From WHSW01 sp035296705 (GTDB taxonomy: Bacteria; Actinomycetota; Thermoleophilia; Solirubrobacterales; 70-9), in contig DATHAL010000061.1 in assembly GCA_035296705.1 (NCBI GenBank), positions 32,545 to 96,544 on the forward strand: 64,000 nucleotides of DNA, in the 5' to 3' direction. Position 1 is the stretch's first letter, and every line of letters begins with the position of its first letter. Positions 38,518 through 47,262 of the stretch are shown in pieces. The notes under the pieces were generated by a model, which did no database searches, was not told where the DNA came from, and saw nothing but the letters and a program-made list of their open reading frames with translations. The position numbers were made by a program, and so were the translations under genes.

Positions 38518-39468
38518 TCAGAGCTCCGGCAGCTCCTGGCGAAGTTCGGCGACCGGGGCGAACAGGTCGCCCTCGCGGTCGAGGCGCTCGAGCATCTCCT
38601 GCGGCGAGGCGGTGAGCCTCGCGATGTCCTCGACCTCGAGCGCCGCCTCGACCTCCTCCCAGCGAAGCGGCATCGACACGGTCGGCGGATCGACGGCACG
38701 GAGCGAGTACGGCGCGACCATCGTCTTGTGGTGGTCGTTCTGGCCCCAGTCGATCAGCACCCGGCCGCGCCGGCGCGCGCGCGTGACCTCGGCGAGCGCG
38801 AGCTCGGGAAGGCGCCCGGCTACGGTCTCGGCCACCGCGCGCGCGAACCGCTTCGTCTCCGGGTAGGTGACCGGCGCGTTGATCGGCACGAAGACATGAA
38901 TGCCCTTCGATCCCGAGCTCTTGGCGAAGCACTCGATCCCGAGCTGCTCGAAGAGCCCGCGCAGGACGAGCGCCGCTTGGCACGCGTGGAGCGGCCCCGC
39001 GGGATGGCCGGGGTCGAGGTCGAAGACGACCGCCGTCGGCGTCTGGAGCGCCCCGGCGCGTCCCAGCGCCACGTGGAGCTCGAGGTTGGCCAGGTTCGCA
39101 AGCCACACGAGCGCCGCCGATTCGCTCGCCGTGCAGTACTCGTAGGTCTCCTGGAAGCGCTCGGTCCAGATCGGCACCGTCTCGAGCCACTCGGGCCGGT
39201 AGCGCGGGCACTGTTTCTCGTAGAAGTAAGCGCCGTCGAGCCCGTCCGGGAACCGCTTGAGCGTCAGCGGCCTCCCCGCGACGTGCGGCAGGATCGCGTG
39301 CGCGGCCCGCGCGTAGTAGTCGATCACCTGTCCCTTGGTGAACGCGCCGAGCGGGTACATCCGTTTGTCGAGGTTGGTGAGCCGCAGACGCCGCTCCCCG
39401 ACCTCGACCTCGACGCCGGGACCCCGCTCGCCAATGCGGCGCAGGTGTGTGGCGCTCGCGATGCGCAC
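38518..39468 (-). CDS. LigD-type polymerase/primase domain protein
   Basis: A 316-residue stand-alone LigD polymerase (AEP family), which fills and extends broken DNA ends in bacterial end joining. LTNLDKRMYPLGAFTKGQVI opens the domain, VVFDLDPGHPAG carries the catalytic Asp pair, SSGSKGIHVFVPI is the nucleotide-site motif, and LIDWGQNDHHKTMVAPYSLR contains the third acidic residue. No ligase or nuclease domain is fused. It is divergent from an ATP-dependent ligase with 32 bases between. No Ku gene is in the window. Confidence 0.88.
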   Translation of the reverse strand: MRIASATHLRRIGERGPGVEVEVGERRLRLTNLDKRMYPLGAFTKGQVIDYYARAAHAILPHVAGRPLTLKRFPDGLDGAYFYEKQCPRYRPEWLETVPIWTERFQETYEYCTASESAALVWLANLANLELHVALGRAGALQTPTAVVFDLDPGHPAGPLHACQAALVLRGLFEQLGIECFAKSSGSKGIHVFVPINAPVTYPETKRFARAVAETVAGRLPELALAEVTRARRRGRVLIDWGQNDHHKTMVAPYSLRAVDPPTVSMPLRWEEVEAALEVEDIARLTASPQEMLERLDREGDLFAPVAELRQELPEL

Positions 39469-39500
39469 GTTCGCCCGAACGGCTACCCCAAGGCCTGGCC

Positions 39501-40532
39501 ATGAACCTCGAGGCGCTCCCGGTGCCCGTGTCCGTGAAGCCGATGCTGGGACGGCTCGTCCGCGAGCTCCCGGAGGGCGACTTCCTGTTCGAGCCGAAGT
39601 GGGACGGCTTTCGTTGCCTCGCCTTCCGCGCCGGCTCCGAGGTGGACCTCAGAAGCCGCCACGGGCGCCCACTCGCCCGCTACTTCCCGGAGGTGGTTGA
39701 GGCCGTCCGCTCACTCGATCCCGACGCGCTCGTGCTCGACGGCGAGCTCGTTCTCGCCGACCCGGCTCGCGACGACTTCGGCGTGCTGATGTCGAGGCTC
39801 CATCCCGCCGCCTCACGGGTCGAGCTCCTGCGGGCCGAATCGCCCGCGGCAATGATCGCCTTCGATCTGCTCGCGGTCGAAGCGGGCGATCTGATGCCCC
39901 GCGAGTTCCGCGAGCGCCGCGCGGCGCTCGAGCGGGCGCTCGGCGCCGAGGGCTCGGTCGAGATCACCCCGTTGACAACCGACCACGAGGTCGCGCGGGG
40001 CTGGCTCGAGCGCCCGCCGCGCGCCGGCGTCGACGGGCTGATGGCCAAGGATCCGGCGGCCCCCTACCGCCCCGGCGCCCGCGCGATGGTCAAGGTGAAG
40101 CTCGAGCGCACGCTCGACTGCGTCGTGGGCGGCTTTCGCGTGTTCGAGGATATGGCGCTCGCCTCGCTCCTGCTCGCCCTGTACGACGAGCGCGGCGAGC
40201 TCGAGCACATCGGGGTCGCGAGCTCCTTCTCCGAGGGCCAGCGCGGCGAGCTCGTCGCCGACCTCGCTCCGCACGTGACGCAGCTCGCGGGGCACCCCTG
40301 GGAGCACGGCTTTCTCACCGGCGGCGCTCCGATGGGGCGCTTGCCGGGCGCGGCCGGTCGCTGGACGCCGGACATGGCGCTCGACTGGATCCCGACCAGG
40401 CCGGAGCTCGCCTGCGAGGTCACCTTCGACCACCTCGACGGCCGACGGCTTCGCCACCCGGCGCGATTCCGGCGCTGGCGGCCGGACCGCGAACCTCGCT
40501 CCTGCACCTTCGCGCAGATCGAGCCGCGCTGA
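39501..40532 (+). CDS. ATP-dependent DNA ligase (LigC/LigD-ligase type)
   Basis: A 343-residue ATP-dependent ligase. Motif I with the adenylated lysine is FEPKWDGFRCLAF, motif III is LVLDGELVLAD, motif IV is GVDGLMAKDP and motif V is MVKVKLERTLDCVVGGFRVF. The C-terminal OB domain ends with LACEVTFDHLDGRRLRHPARF. It lies back to back with the LigD-type polymerase, so the two may act together in double-strand break repair or gap filling. The ATG starting MNLEALPVPVSVKPM was chosen. Confidence 0.9.
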   Translation: MNLEALPVPVSVKPMLGRLVRELPEGDFLFEPKWDGFRCLAFRAGSEVDLRSRHGRPLARYFPEVVEAVRSLDPDALVLDGELVLADPARDDFGVLMSRLHPAASRVELLRAESPAAMIAFDLLAVEAGDLMPREFRERRAALERALGAEGSVEITPLTTDHEVARGWLERPPRAGVDGLMAKDPAAPYRPGARAMVKVKLERTLDCVVGGFRVFEDMALASLLLALYDERGELEHIGVASSFSEGQRGELVADLAPHVTQLAGHPWEHGFLTGGAPMGRLPGAAGRWTPDMALDWIPTRPELACEVTFDHLDGRRLRHPARFRRWRPDREPRSCTFAQIEPR

Positions 40533-40539
40533 TCGCGGC
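40523..40539. terminator. 6-bp hairpin with stop codon in the loop
   Basis: GCCGCG-CTGAT-CGCGGC places the TGA of the ligase gene in the loop. It lies between convergent genes. The terminator role is inferred from position. Confidence 0.35.
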
Positions 40540-40590
40540 CGGAGGGCGTCGTCGTGCTGACGTACACCCCGAGGCGTTGAGGCTGCGCGG

Positions 40591-42090
40591 CTAGGACGCC
40601 TCGGAGCAGGCCGGCTCGAGCTCGCCCGTCCCGGGGTCGGTCCCGGGCTCGGGCTGCTGCTCGGGCGCGCGCACCGCCTGGATCACCGCGATCGCGATGC
40701 CGATCGAGGCCACCACGAGCGCCGCGCCGAGCAGGAATGCGAGGTGAAAGCCGCTGGTCAGCGCCGACGCCGCATCCTCGCCGGTCGCGATCAGGTCGTC
40801 CGTTCGCGTCGTCGAGAGCGTCGCCAGCACCGCCAGCCCGATCGCGCCGCCGACCTGCGCCGACGTGTTGACGAGCCCTGAGGCGAGCCCGGCGTCGACC
40901 TGCGTCGCGCCCGACATCGCGATCGACATCAGGGCCGGGAACGAGACGCCGATCCCGAACCCGAGCAGGACCATCACCGGCAGCAGGTGCTCGACGTAGC
41001 TGCCGTCGACCGGGGCACGGGTGAACAGCAGGAGCGAGGCAACCACCAGCAGCATTCCGGAGATCAGGGCGCGGCGGGCGCCGAAGCGCATGATGAGCGG
41101 CTCCGCGTAGCGGATGGACAGCGTCGCCATGATCAGCGTCGCGGGCAGGAACGCGAGCCCGATCTCGAGCGGGTCGTAGCCGAGCACCTGCTCCATGTAG
41201 AGCGAGCCCATGAAGAACGTGCCGAACATCCCGGCCACCAGCAGCGCCTCGGCGAGGTTGGCGCCAGAGACGTTCCTCGAGCGGAAGATCCGCAGCGGCA
41301 TGATCGGGTGAGCGGCGCGCGCCTCACGCGCGATGAAGCCCGCGAGCAGCGCGAGCGACACCGCGCCGAGGGCGAGCGTCTGCGCGTCGCCCCAACCGCG
41401 GTCGGCCGCCGGCTCGACGATCGTGTAGACGCCGAGCATCAGTGAGGCGGTGATCAGGGTCGCGCCGGGCGTGTCGGCGCCCTGCGAGAGGCCGATGCCC
41501 TGGTCGCGCTCGATCACGCGCGTCGCCAAGAACGCGGTCGCGATCGCAATCGGGACGTTGATGAAGAAGATCCAGTGCCAGCTGATCGCCTCGGTGAGGA
41601 CGCCGCCGGCCAGCAGGCCGATCGTGCCGCCGGCGGAGGCGACGAACGCGTAGACGCCGATCGCCTTCGCCTGGTCCCGCGGCTCCGGAAACATGGTCAC
41701 GATCATTCCCAGGATCACGGCCGAGGTCATCGCCCCGCCGATTCCCTGGACGAACCGCCCGCCGACCAGCATCTCCTGCGTCTGGGCGGCGCCGCAGACG
41801 ACTGAGGCGATCGTGAACAGCGCCAGGCCCGCCATGAAGACGTTCTTGCGGCCGAGCAGGTCGCCGAAACGCCCGGCAAGCAGCAGCAGCCCGCCGAACG
41901 TGATCAGGTATCCGTTCACGACCCAGGCGAGGCTCGACTGGTCGAACCCGAGGTCATCCTTGATGGACGGCAGCGCGACGTTCACGACGGTGACGTCGAG
42001 GACGATCATCAGCATCCCCGCGCAGAGCACGTAGAGCGCGATCCAGCGCCGTCGATCCGGGGTGGTTGCCGCTGCGTTTGCCTGGTTCAT
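40591..42090 (-). CDS. DHA2-family (14-span) MFS exporter
   Basis: A 499-residue drug:H+ antiporter of the EmrB/QacA type. The first span carries the DHA motif LDVTVVNVALPSI, motif A is AGRFGDLLGRKNVF, and motif C-like GIGGAMTSAVILGM is in span 4 or 5. Fourteen hydrophobic segments can be counted. It probably exports a hydrophobic toxic compound; substrate unknown. An inverted repeat lies 27 bases upstream, a candidate operator, but no regulator gene is adjacent. The SDR gene lies upstream on the same strand, 59 bases away. Confidence 0.9.
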   Translation of the reverse strand: MNQANAAATTPDRRRWIALYVLCAGMLMIVLDVTVVNVALPSIKDDLGFDQSSLAWVVNGYLITFGGLLLLAGRFGDLLGRKNVFMAGLALFTIASVVCGAAQTQEMLVGGRFVQGIGGAMTSAVILGMIVTMFPEPRDQAKAIGVYAFVASAGGTIGLLAGGVLTEAISWHWIFFINVPIAIATAFLATRVIERDQGIGLSQGADTPGATLITASLMLGVYTIVEPAADRGWGDAQTLALGAVSLALLAGFIAREARAAHPIMPLRIFRSRNVSGANLAEALLVAGMFGTFFMGSLYMEQVLGYDPLEIGLAFLPATLIMATLSIRYAEPLIMRFGARRALISGMLLVVASLLLFTRAPVDGSYVEHLLPVMVLLGFGIGVSFPALMSIAMSGATQVDAGLASGLVNTSAQVGGAIGLAVLATLSTTRTDDLIATGEDAASALTSGFHLAFLLGAALVVASIGIAIAVIQAVRAPEQQPEPGTDPGTGELEPACSEAS

Positions 42091-42116
42091 CCGTTGCCCT
42101 CCATCGAAAATCGTTC

Positions 42117-42132
42117 GGTCGAGGGTACGACC
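42117..42132. promoter_or_regulatory. Inverted repeat upstream of the MFS gene
   Basis: GGTCG-AGGGTA-CGACC is a perfect 5-bp inverted repeat with a six-base spacer, in the short gap between the SDR gene and the exporter start. Exporters of this class are often controlled by TetR or MarR repressors at such sites; no such gene is next to it. Confidence 0.35.
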
Positions 42133-42148
42133 AGGCCGACGCGAGGAA

Positions 42149-42961
42149 TTAATCGGTTTGTGAATCCGGTCCCGTGGTCGTCGTCAAGCGGCCGCCCGCG
42201 CCCGCGGCGAGCACCCGGCGAACGAGCCCCGGCGCGATGACGCGAAGCGCGGCCACAAGCCAATACGGCCGCGGCACGTAGCGCTCGGCGCGACCGTTCA
42301 GGCCGGCGTCGACGATCGCCCGCGCTGCCGTCTCCGGGTTGGAGACGATCAGGTTCGGCAGCTCGCCTTGCGGAAAGCCCTCGGTGGCGACGAAGCCCGG
42401 GAGCACCACGCCGACGTGCACGTCATGGGGGCGCTCCTCGAGGTAAAGGCCGTCGCTCCACGCGGCCAGCGCTGCCTTGCTCGCGGAGTAGGCGCCGGTG
42501 CGGCCGCGCGAAACGCGGGCGGCCGTGCTGGAGACGTTGACGATCGCGCTGGGCGCGCTCTCGCGCAGGATCGGCAGCAGCACCTCCGTGAGCCGGGCGA
42601 CGGCATCGAAGTTGAGCTCCATGTGCCGGCGAAGGCCGTCCCAGCCCGACTCGGAGAAGGAGCCCCTCCAGCTGGCGCCCGCGTTGTTCACGAGGAGGTC
42701 GAGCCGACCGTGGTGTTCGCGCACGTGCGCGGCGGCGCGCGCGGGTGCGCCGTCGTCCACCAGGTCGACGGCCAGGTACGTGGCGCCGCCGCCCAGCTCC
42801 TCGGCGAGCGCCCGGAGCCGCTCCTCGCGCCGGGCGATCAGAATCGGCGTCGTGGCGTGTTCGCGAGCGAGGATCCTTGCGGTCGCCGCGCCGATGCCGC
42901 TCGACGCGCCGGTGACGAGCGCCACCCGCCGGCCGGGTCGCTGATCCTCGGCGGCCGCCAT
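42149..42961 (-). CDS. Short-chain dehydrogenase/reductase
   Basis: A 270-residue classical SDR. The cofactor motif is VTGASSGIGAATARI, the structural motif LVNNAGASWRGSF, the catalytic serine is in IVNVSSTAARVSRG and the Tyr-Lys pair in GAYSASKAALAAW. ARREERLRAL after strand 2 suggests NADP preference. Substrate unknown. The ATG starting MAAAEDQRPG was chosen over one six codons upstream. It may be co-transcribed with the MFS exporter. Confidence 0.88.
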   Translation of the reverse strand: MAAAEDQRPGRRVALVTGASSGIGAATARILAREHATTPILIARREERLRALAEELGGGATYLAVDLVDDGAPARAAAHVREHHGRLDLLVNNAGASWRGSFSESGWDGLRRHMELNFDAVARLTEVLLPILRESAPSAIVNVSSTAARVSRGRTGAYSASKAALAAWSDGLYLEERPHDVHVGVVLPGFVATEGFPQGELPNLIVSNPETAARAIVDAGLNGRAERYVPRPYWLVAALRVIAPGLVRRVLAAGAGGRLTTTTGPDSQTD

Positions 42962-43028
42962 CGCGGCGCATTCTTTCACCGCCGGCTGGTGGGTTATTCC
43001 TCACGGCGCCGGGGGTAGCGAGAGCGGC

Positions 43029-43244
43029 ATGAGTCAGGGCTCCACGCTGATGCCGCGCCGGTCGCGCTTCGGCCCGGCGGCTCGACCGGGCGATTACTTC
43101 TGCACCGACTCGGCGCTCTACCGGGTGGAGCGGGTGCTCGGCGAGCGGGTGCTGATCGAGGACTGCCGCACCGAGGCGCTGATCGACCTCTCTCTGGGCG
43201 AGCTGATGGCGCTCCGGCCGGTCCGGCGAGACGGCGCCGAGTAG
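43029..43244 (+). CDS. Small conserved-type protein, unknown function
   Basis: A 71-residue protein. PAARPGDYFCTDSALYRVER and VLGERVLIEDCRTEALIDLS look like a small beta-rich domain with two cysteines. The terminal LGELMALRPVRRDG is helical. I recognise no named family. It diverges from the SDR gene and converges on an LLM gene. Confidence 0.55.
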   Translation: MSQGSTLMPRRSRFGPAARPGDYFCTDSALYRVERVLGERVLIEDCRTEALIDLSLGELMALRPVRRDGAE

Positions 43245-43271
43245 CGGCGCGCGACGAAGCCTGAGACGCGC

Positions 43272-43285
43272 CGCGGCTAGCCGCG
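43272..43285. terminator. Palindrome centred on a stop codon
   Basis: CGCGGCTAGCCGCG is a perfect 14-base palindrome with the TAG stop of the minus-strand LLM gene at its centre. A second pair, GGCGCG...CGCGCC, lies just to the left (about 43250-43273). Both are between convergent genes; a terminator role is inferred. Confidence 0.4.
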
Positions 43286-44326
43286 CAGCTCGGGCAGCAC
43301 CTCGCGGCCGTAGACCTCGAGCGCGCCGATCGGATCCGCGGCCGAGACGTTCATCAGCACGATCGCCGTCGCGCCGAGCTGCTCGACCGCCTTGATCTTG
43401 CGGACGTGAGCGCCGGGGTCGGAGCCGATCAGGGACCCGGCCCTGAACATCGCATCCGAGACCTCCTCGCCCTTTGCCTGGATCTCGGCGGGCTCGTGGA
43501 TCGGATCCGTGTAGAGCTCGCTCGGCAGCGTCGCCTTCCACTCCTTGGCGCTCTCGAACGCGGTGTCGTCGTCCTCGGCCCATGAGAAGAGCGCCTGGAG
43601 GACGATCTCGCCGGGCTCCAGGCCCGCCGCCTCGCGTGCGGTCCGATAGGCACCGATCACCTGCGGTGCCTGCACGGGGTCGGCGAGCGTCCAGACGCCG
43701 TCGGCGTGCTCGGCCGCGATCTTCGCTGCATCCTCACCGAAGGCGGACACGTAGATCGGCGGCTTTCGCTCCGGCAGCGTGTAGAGGCGGGCGTCCTTCG
43801 TCGTGAAGTGGCGGCCGGTGAAGTTGACCGTCTCGCCCTCGAGCAGCCGGTTGATGATCTGGAGTTGCTCGGCCATTCGCTCCTGCTGCTCGGCGACGCT
43901 CGGCCAGTCCATCCCGGCGGGGATCTCGTTCATCGCCTCCGAGGAGCCGACGCCGAGGAACGCGCGACCAGGGTTCAACACCTCGAGGGTCGCGATCTGC
44001 TGCGCGAGGACGACCGGGTTGTAGCGGTGGACGGCGCCGGTGACCGCGGTGCCGATCGACGCCTCGTTCGTGGCGTGCCCGACCGCGCCGAGCCACACCC
44101 AGGCGTTGCCCGAGTTATTGGGCGCCGGCTGGCCGTCCGCCCACCACGGCGCGAGATGGTCGCTGCACGCGATCGCGTCGAAGCCGGCCCGCTCGGCGGC
44201 GATCGCCTGCTCGAGCAGCTCATCGGGCCGGAACCGCTCGTGGGCGAGCGCCACCCCGTACGCCGGCTGGTCCGGCGAGTGCTTGCGGGCCCAGAGAACG
44301 CCCTTCGTCGCCTCGATCACTCCCAT
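43277..44326 (-). CDS. LLM-class (F420-type) oxidoreductase
   Basis: A 349-residue LLM TIM-barrel protein of the F420-dependent type. GFDAIACSDHLAPW marks strand 2, TNEASIGTAVTGAVHRYNPV strand 3-4, RAFLGVGSSEAMNE the cofactor strand and PPIYVSAFGEDAAKIAAEHA the next. It is close in layout to glucose-6-phosphate dehydrogenase-like LLM proteins, but substrate is unknown. Start ATG at 44326 is the one giving MGVIEATKGVLWARKH. Confidence 0.85.
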   Translation of the reverse strand: MGVIEATKGVLWARKHSPDQPAYGVALAHERFRPDELLEQAIAAERAGFDAIACSDHLAPWWADGQPAPNNSGNAWVWLGAVGHATNEASIGTAVTGAVHRYNPVVLAQQIATLEVLNPGRAFLGVGSSEAMNEIPAGMDWPSVAEQQERMAEQLQIINRLLEGETVNFTGRHFTTKDARLYTLPERKPPIYVSAFGEDAAKIAAEHADGVWTLADPVQAPQVIGAYRTAREAAGLEPGEIVLQALFSWAEDDDTAFESAKEWKATLPSELYTDPIHEPAEIQAKGEEVSDAMFRAGSLIGSDPGAHVRKIKAVEQLGATAIVLMNVSAADPIGALEVYGREVLPELRG

Positions 44327-44455
44327 GGCTGCCTCCGTCGTCTCGTCGTATCGGTTCGGCTTACGGCTACCCGGGCGCGAGGAATCAGAACAGCGCGGCG
44401 AGTGACGCGCTGACCACCGACTGGGTGGTTGATGCGGCACTCGACCGGGATTTCG

Positions 44456-45235
44456 CTAGCGGACGGGCTCGATCGCCCACAGCACCACGTCCTGGAGGGC
44501 GCTGAAGTGAAGGACGGGCTCTCCCTCGAGCTCGATCCCGACGCCCTCGGTCATCGTGTTCTCGAAGATCGTGGCGCGTGCCGGCTGCAGCGGCCACGGC
44601 GGATGATGGATCTCGCCGCGCTGCACGGTGCCGTCCTCGGCGAGCGTGTAGAGGCAGTAGCGCTCGGTGAGCCAGTGCTCGAGCGTGCCCGGCCGGGCCG
44701 CGAACTGCTCGCCGGCCGGCTCGTAGCCGATCCGCAGGCGCGCCGGCGGCCCATCGGGCGAGATCCGCTTGGCCTCGAACCGGACGCGGCTCGCGTCCTC
44801 GTCCATGCGCATCCGCGAGTGGAAGTAGGGGAGGCGGTAGCTGCGTCGCGCCGCGGCGACCGCCGCCCTGCTCGCGGCGTCGAGGCTCAGGAAGTAGATC
44901 CCGGGCTTACCGTCGACGTTCACGTAGGTGCGGACGTTCGCCTCCTCGAACCGGGAGACCACGGGCGGCGGCAGCGTGTTGCGCAGCCGAAGGCCCTCGA
45001 CGCGAAACGGCGTGATCCCGATCCAGGCGCGGCCGTCGCGCAGGTCAAGGGGGATCTGAGGGGGGACCACACGCTCCAGCGCGGCGGGGTCGACGTTCCA
45101 GTGCGCGAACGCGAGGCCGCGCCAGCTCTGGCCCATCAACCACGGCCGCGACGGGAGCGGCCACGGCCGGTGCGCGACCTCCGACAGGACCCCGCGCTGG
45201 CGACGCGCCGTCTCGACCGCGGCGAGCGGTCTCAT
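44456..45235 (-). CDS. DUF2071 (YqjF) family protein
   Basis: A 259-residue DUF2071 protein, related in fold to acetoacetate decarboxylase. The family segments are QSWRGLAFAHWNVDPAALER, GRAWIGITPFRVEGLR, FEEANVRTYVNVDGKPGIYF and YFHSRMRMDEDASRVRFEAK. The lysine Schiff-base centre of acetoacetate decarboxylase is not evident. Function unknown. It lies 13 bases after a membrane-protein gene on the same strand. Confidence 0.83.
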   Translation of the reverse strand: MRPLAAVETARRQRGVLSEVAHRPWPLPSRPWLMGQSWRGLAFAHWNVDPAALERVVPPQIPLDLRDGRAWIGITPFRVEGLRLRNTLPPPVVSRFEEANVRTYVNVDGKPGIYFLSLDAASRAAVAAARRSYRLPYFHSRMRMDEDASRVRFEAKRISPDGPPARLRIGYEPAGEQFAARPGTLEHWLTERYCLYTLAEDGTVQRGEIHHPPWPLQPARATIFENTMTEGVGIELEGEPVLHFSALQDVVLWAIEPVR

Positions 45236-45248
45236 CGACGCGCGGCCC

Positions 45249-45833
45249 TCAGTAGCGGCGGAAGGCGAGGCGGCGAAGCGGCGGGCGCCGGTAGCTCACC
45301 TGGGCGATCGCCGTGTTGATCACCGCCAGCGCCAGCGCCGAGATCAGGTGGGCACCGCCGATCAGGTTGAGCCGCCGCTTCAGACGACGCTCCGGCTCCG
45401 ACGCCTCTGGCGCCGCCTCGTTGCCGTCGACGACCGGAACCGCACCATCGGGCTCGAGCCCGCCGAAGCGGACGCCCTCAACCGCGGCGGCGAGCCCGGT
45501 GAGCGCCACGGCGCCGACCGCCGCGTCCTTGGCGCGGGCAAGTGTGCGCTCGCGCCCGGTCAGGTAGCGGGCGCGCGTCTCACCGGCGCGGGCGCCGAGC
45601 CAGCCGGCCACCACGGCCCCGAGCGACAGCGTGCTGATCGTCCCGTAGCGGCGCCAGGCGCGGTTCAGCACTGCCCCGCGCTCGCGCGGATCGTCGATCT
45701 CGCGCAGCGCCGGGTGCATCGCAAAGCGGCCGTAGAGGTTCCCGCCCACCATCGCGGCCAGTCCGATGTCGTGGGCGGCGCGGCCCGCGGTGCTGACTCG
45801 ATCGCTCTGGACGCGCACCCTCATGCCGCTCAC
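45249..45833 (-). CDS. Conserved-type membrane protein
   Basis: A 194-residue protein with an N-terminal AHDIGLAAMVGGNLYGRFAM, then spans in STLSLGAVVAGWLGARAG, AAVGAVALTGLAAAVEGVRF and LIGGAHLISALALAVINTAI. The opening pattern is recurrent in actinobacterial membrane proteins of unknown role. Start may also be at the ATG three codons in. Upstream is a cupin gene on the same strand 40 bases away. Confidence 0.65.
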   Translation of the reverse strand: MSGMRVRVQSDRVSTAGRAAHDIGLAAMVGGNLYGRFAMHPALREIDDPRERGAVLNRAWRRYGTISTLSLGAVVAGWLGARAGETRARYLTGRERTLARAKDAAVGAVALTGLAAAVEGVRFGGLEPDGAVPVVDGNEAAPEASEPERRLKRRLNLIGGAHLISALALAVINTAIAQVSYRRPPLRRLAFRRY

Positions 45834-45873
45834 GTTCCCGCTCGCCCGGGAGTGGAAACGGGCGCCCCGCCGA

Positions 45874-46281
45874 TCAGGCGACCGGCCGGCGGGTCGTACC
45901 GCCGTCCGGCTGCACAGGCTGCTCGTAGGTCGTGACGACGTCGGTTCCGGCGTAGACCGCCGCGAAGCGCAGGAGCTCCTCGCCGCGGTTCGCCACCTCG
46001 TGGGGAACGCCGGCCGGCACCACCGCGATCCCGCCGGCGACGATCCGCTCGCGCTGCTCGGCGATCGAGACGAGCGCCGCGCCGGTGACCACCACGATCG
46101 TCTCCTCGGCGCTGTCGGTGTGGCGCGGCAGGCGCCTGCCCGGATCGATCTCGAGCAGCGAGCTGCCGGACGCGGCCGCCCCCGTCCCGGGCCCGTGGGC
46201 GGTCGCCGAACGCCACCCCGCCGATGCCTCCCCCTCGACCCACGCCTCCTCGAACTCAGCGGTGTCGAACGATTCCATCAT
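45874..46281 (-). CDS. Cupin-domain protein
   Basis: A 135-residue single-domain cupin. SLLEIDPGRRLPRHTDSAEE and ETIVVVTGAALVSI form motif 1, though only one histidine (His58) plus glutamates is seen. GGIAVVPAGVPHEVANRGEE is motif 2 with His95. It probably binds a metal and a small ligand; role unknown. Two adjacent ATGs (46281, 46278) are equally good. Confidence 0.78.
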   Translation of the reverse strand: MMESFDTAEFEEAWVEGEASAGWRSATAHGPGTGAAASGSSLLEIDPGRRLPRHTDSAEETIVVVTGAALVSIAEQRERIVAGGIAVVPAGVPHEVANRGEELLRFAAVYAGTDVVTTYEQPVQPDGGTTRRPVA

Positions 46282-46347
46282 GGCCCTCCCTTACCCTGCT
46301 CGGCGCCTGAGTTACGTCCTACGTCCTGGGGGTATCCCCGCCGCACG

Positions 46348-47262
46348 GTGATCTCCGGTCAAGAACATCTCAGCGCGCGCGAGGAACGGCTCGGCTGGAT
46401 CCTCGGCTCCTCGCGGAGCGGGAGCACCTGGCTCGCCTCGATGCTGGCGGCGATCGACGGCGCGACCTCGATCGACGATCCGCACCTGGGCCACCACCTC
46501 GGCACCTGGCGGCCGCTCTCGATCGCCTGGGCCACGGCCGCCAGCGAGCCGGAGCTGACGACGCTGCGCGAGCTGAAGCGCGAGTCCGACCACTACTTCT
46601 TCTCCGACCGCTATCGCGAGGCGTGGCTTCCAGCGCTGCGCGACCTGATCACCGCGAGGTTCGGAGCGCAGCTCGAAGAACAGGAGCCCGACGCGGACGA
46701 CCCGGTGCTGTTCGTAAAGGAGCCCGGGTCGCAGGCGACGGAGACGATCTTCGAGCTCTTCCCGCGCTCACGGCTGATCTTCCTGCTTCGCGACGGCCGC
46801 GACGTCGTCGAGTCCTGGCTCGACGCCTACCAGGATGGCTCCTGGGCGATCGAGGGCGGCGCCTTCCCGGTCGCCCGCTCCGGCCGCGGGGCGCTTGTCC
46901 GGTGGCTGTCCGCAGTGTGGGCCCACCGCACCCAGGTCGTCGGCGCGGCCTTCGCGCGCCGGCCGGCCGAGGCGCGCGTTCTCGTGCGATACGAGGACCT
47001 GCTGCGAAAGCCCGCGACCGAGCTCGGACGGATCTGCGACCTGTTCGACCTCGATACCTCCGAGCTCGAGGCGATCGCCGAGCGCCACCGCTTCTCGCGC
47101 ATCTCGCCGACGGAGCGCGGCGCGAACCAGCATGCGCGCAGCGCCTCGCCGGGCCGCTGGCGAAGCAGCATGAGCCGCAGCGAGCAGCGGGCGATGGAAG
47201 AGGTCATGGGGCCGGTCCTCAACCAGTGCGGCTATCCGCCGGTTCGCCCCGCCGCGGCCTGA
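46348..47262 (+). CDS. Sulfotransferase-family protein
   Basis: A 304-residue PAPS-type sulfotransferase. The 5'-phosphosulfate loop is GWILGSSRSGSTWLASMLAA, the 3'-phosphate motif region is IFLLRDGRDVVESWLDAYQD, and VLVRYEDLLRKPATELGRIC follows. It moves sulfate onto a carbohydrate or small molecule; acceptor unknown. Start GTG at 46348. Its last 31 bases overlap the end of the convergent LLM gene. Confidence 0.85.
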   Translation: MISGQEHLSAREERLGWILGSSRSGSTWLASMLAAIDGATSIDDPHLGHHLGTWRPLSIAWATAASEPELTTLRELKRESDHYFFSDRYREAWLPALRDLITARFGAQLEEQEPDADDPVLFVKEPGSQATETIFELFPRSRLIFLLRDGRDVVESWLDAYQDGSWAIEGGAFPVARSGRGALVRWLSAVWAHRTQVVGAAFARRPAEARVLVRYEDLLRKPATELGRICDLFDLDTSELEAIAERHRFSRISPTERGANQHARSASPGRWRSSMSRSEQRAMEEVMGPVLNQCGYPPVRPAAA

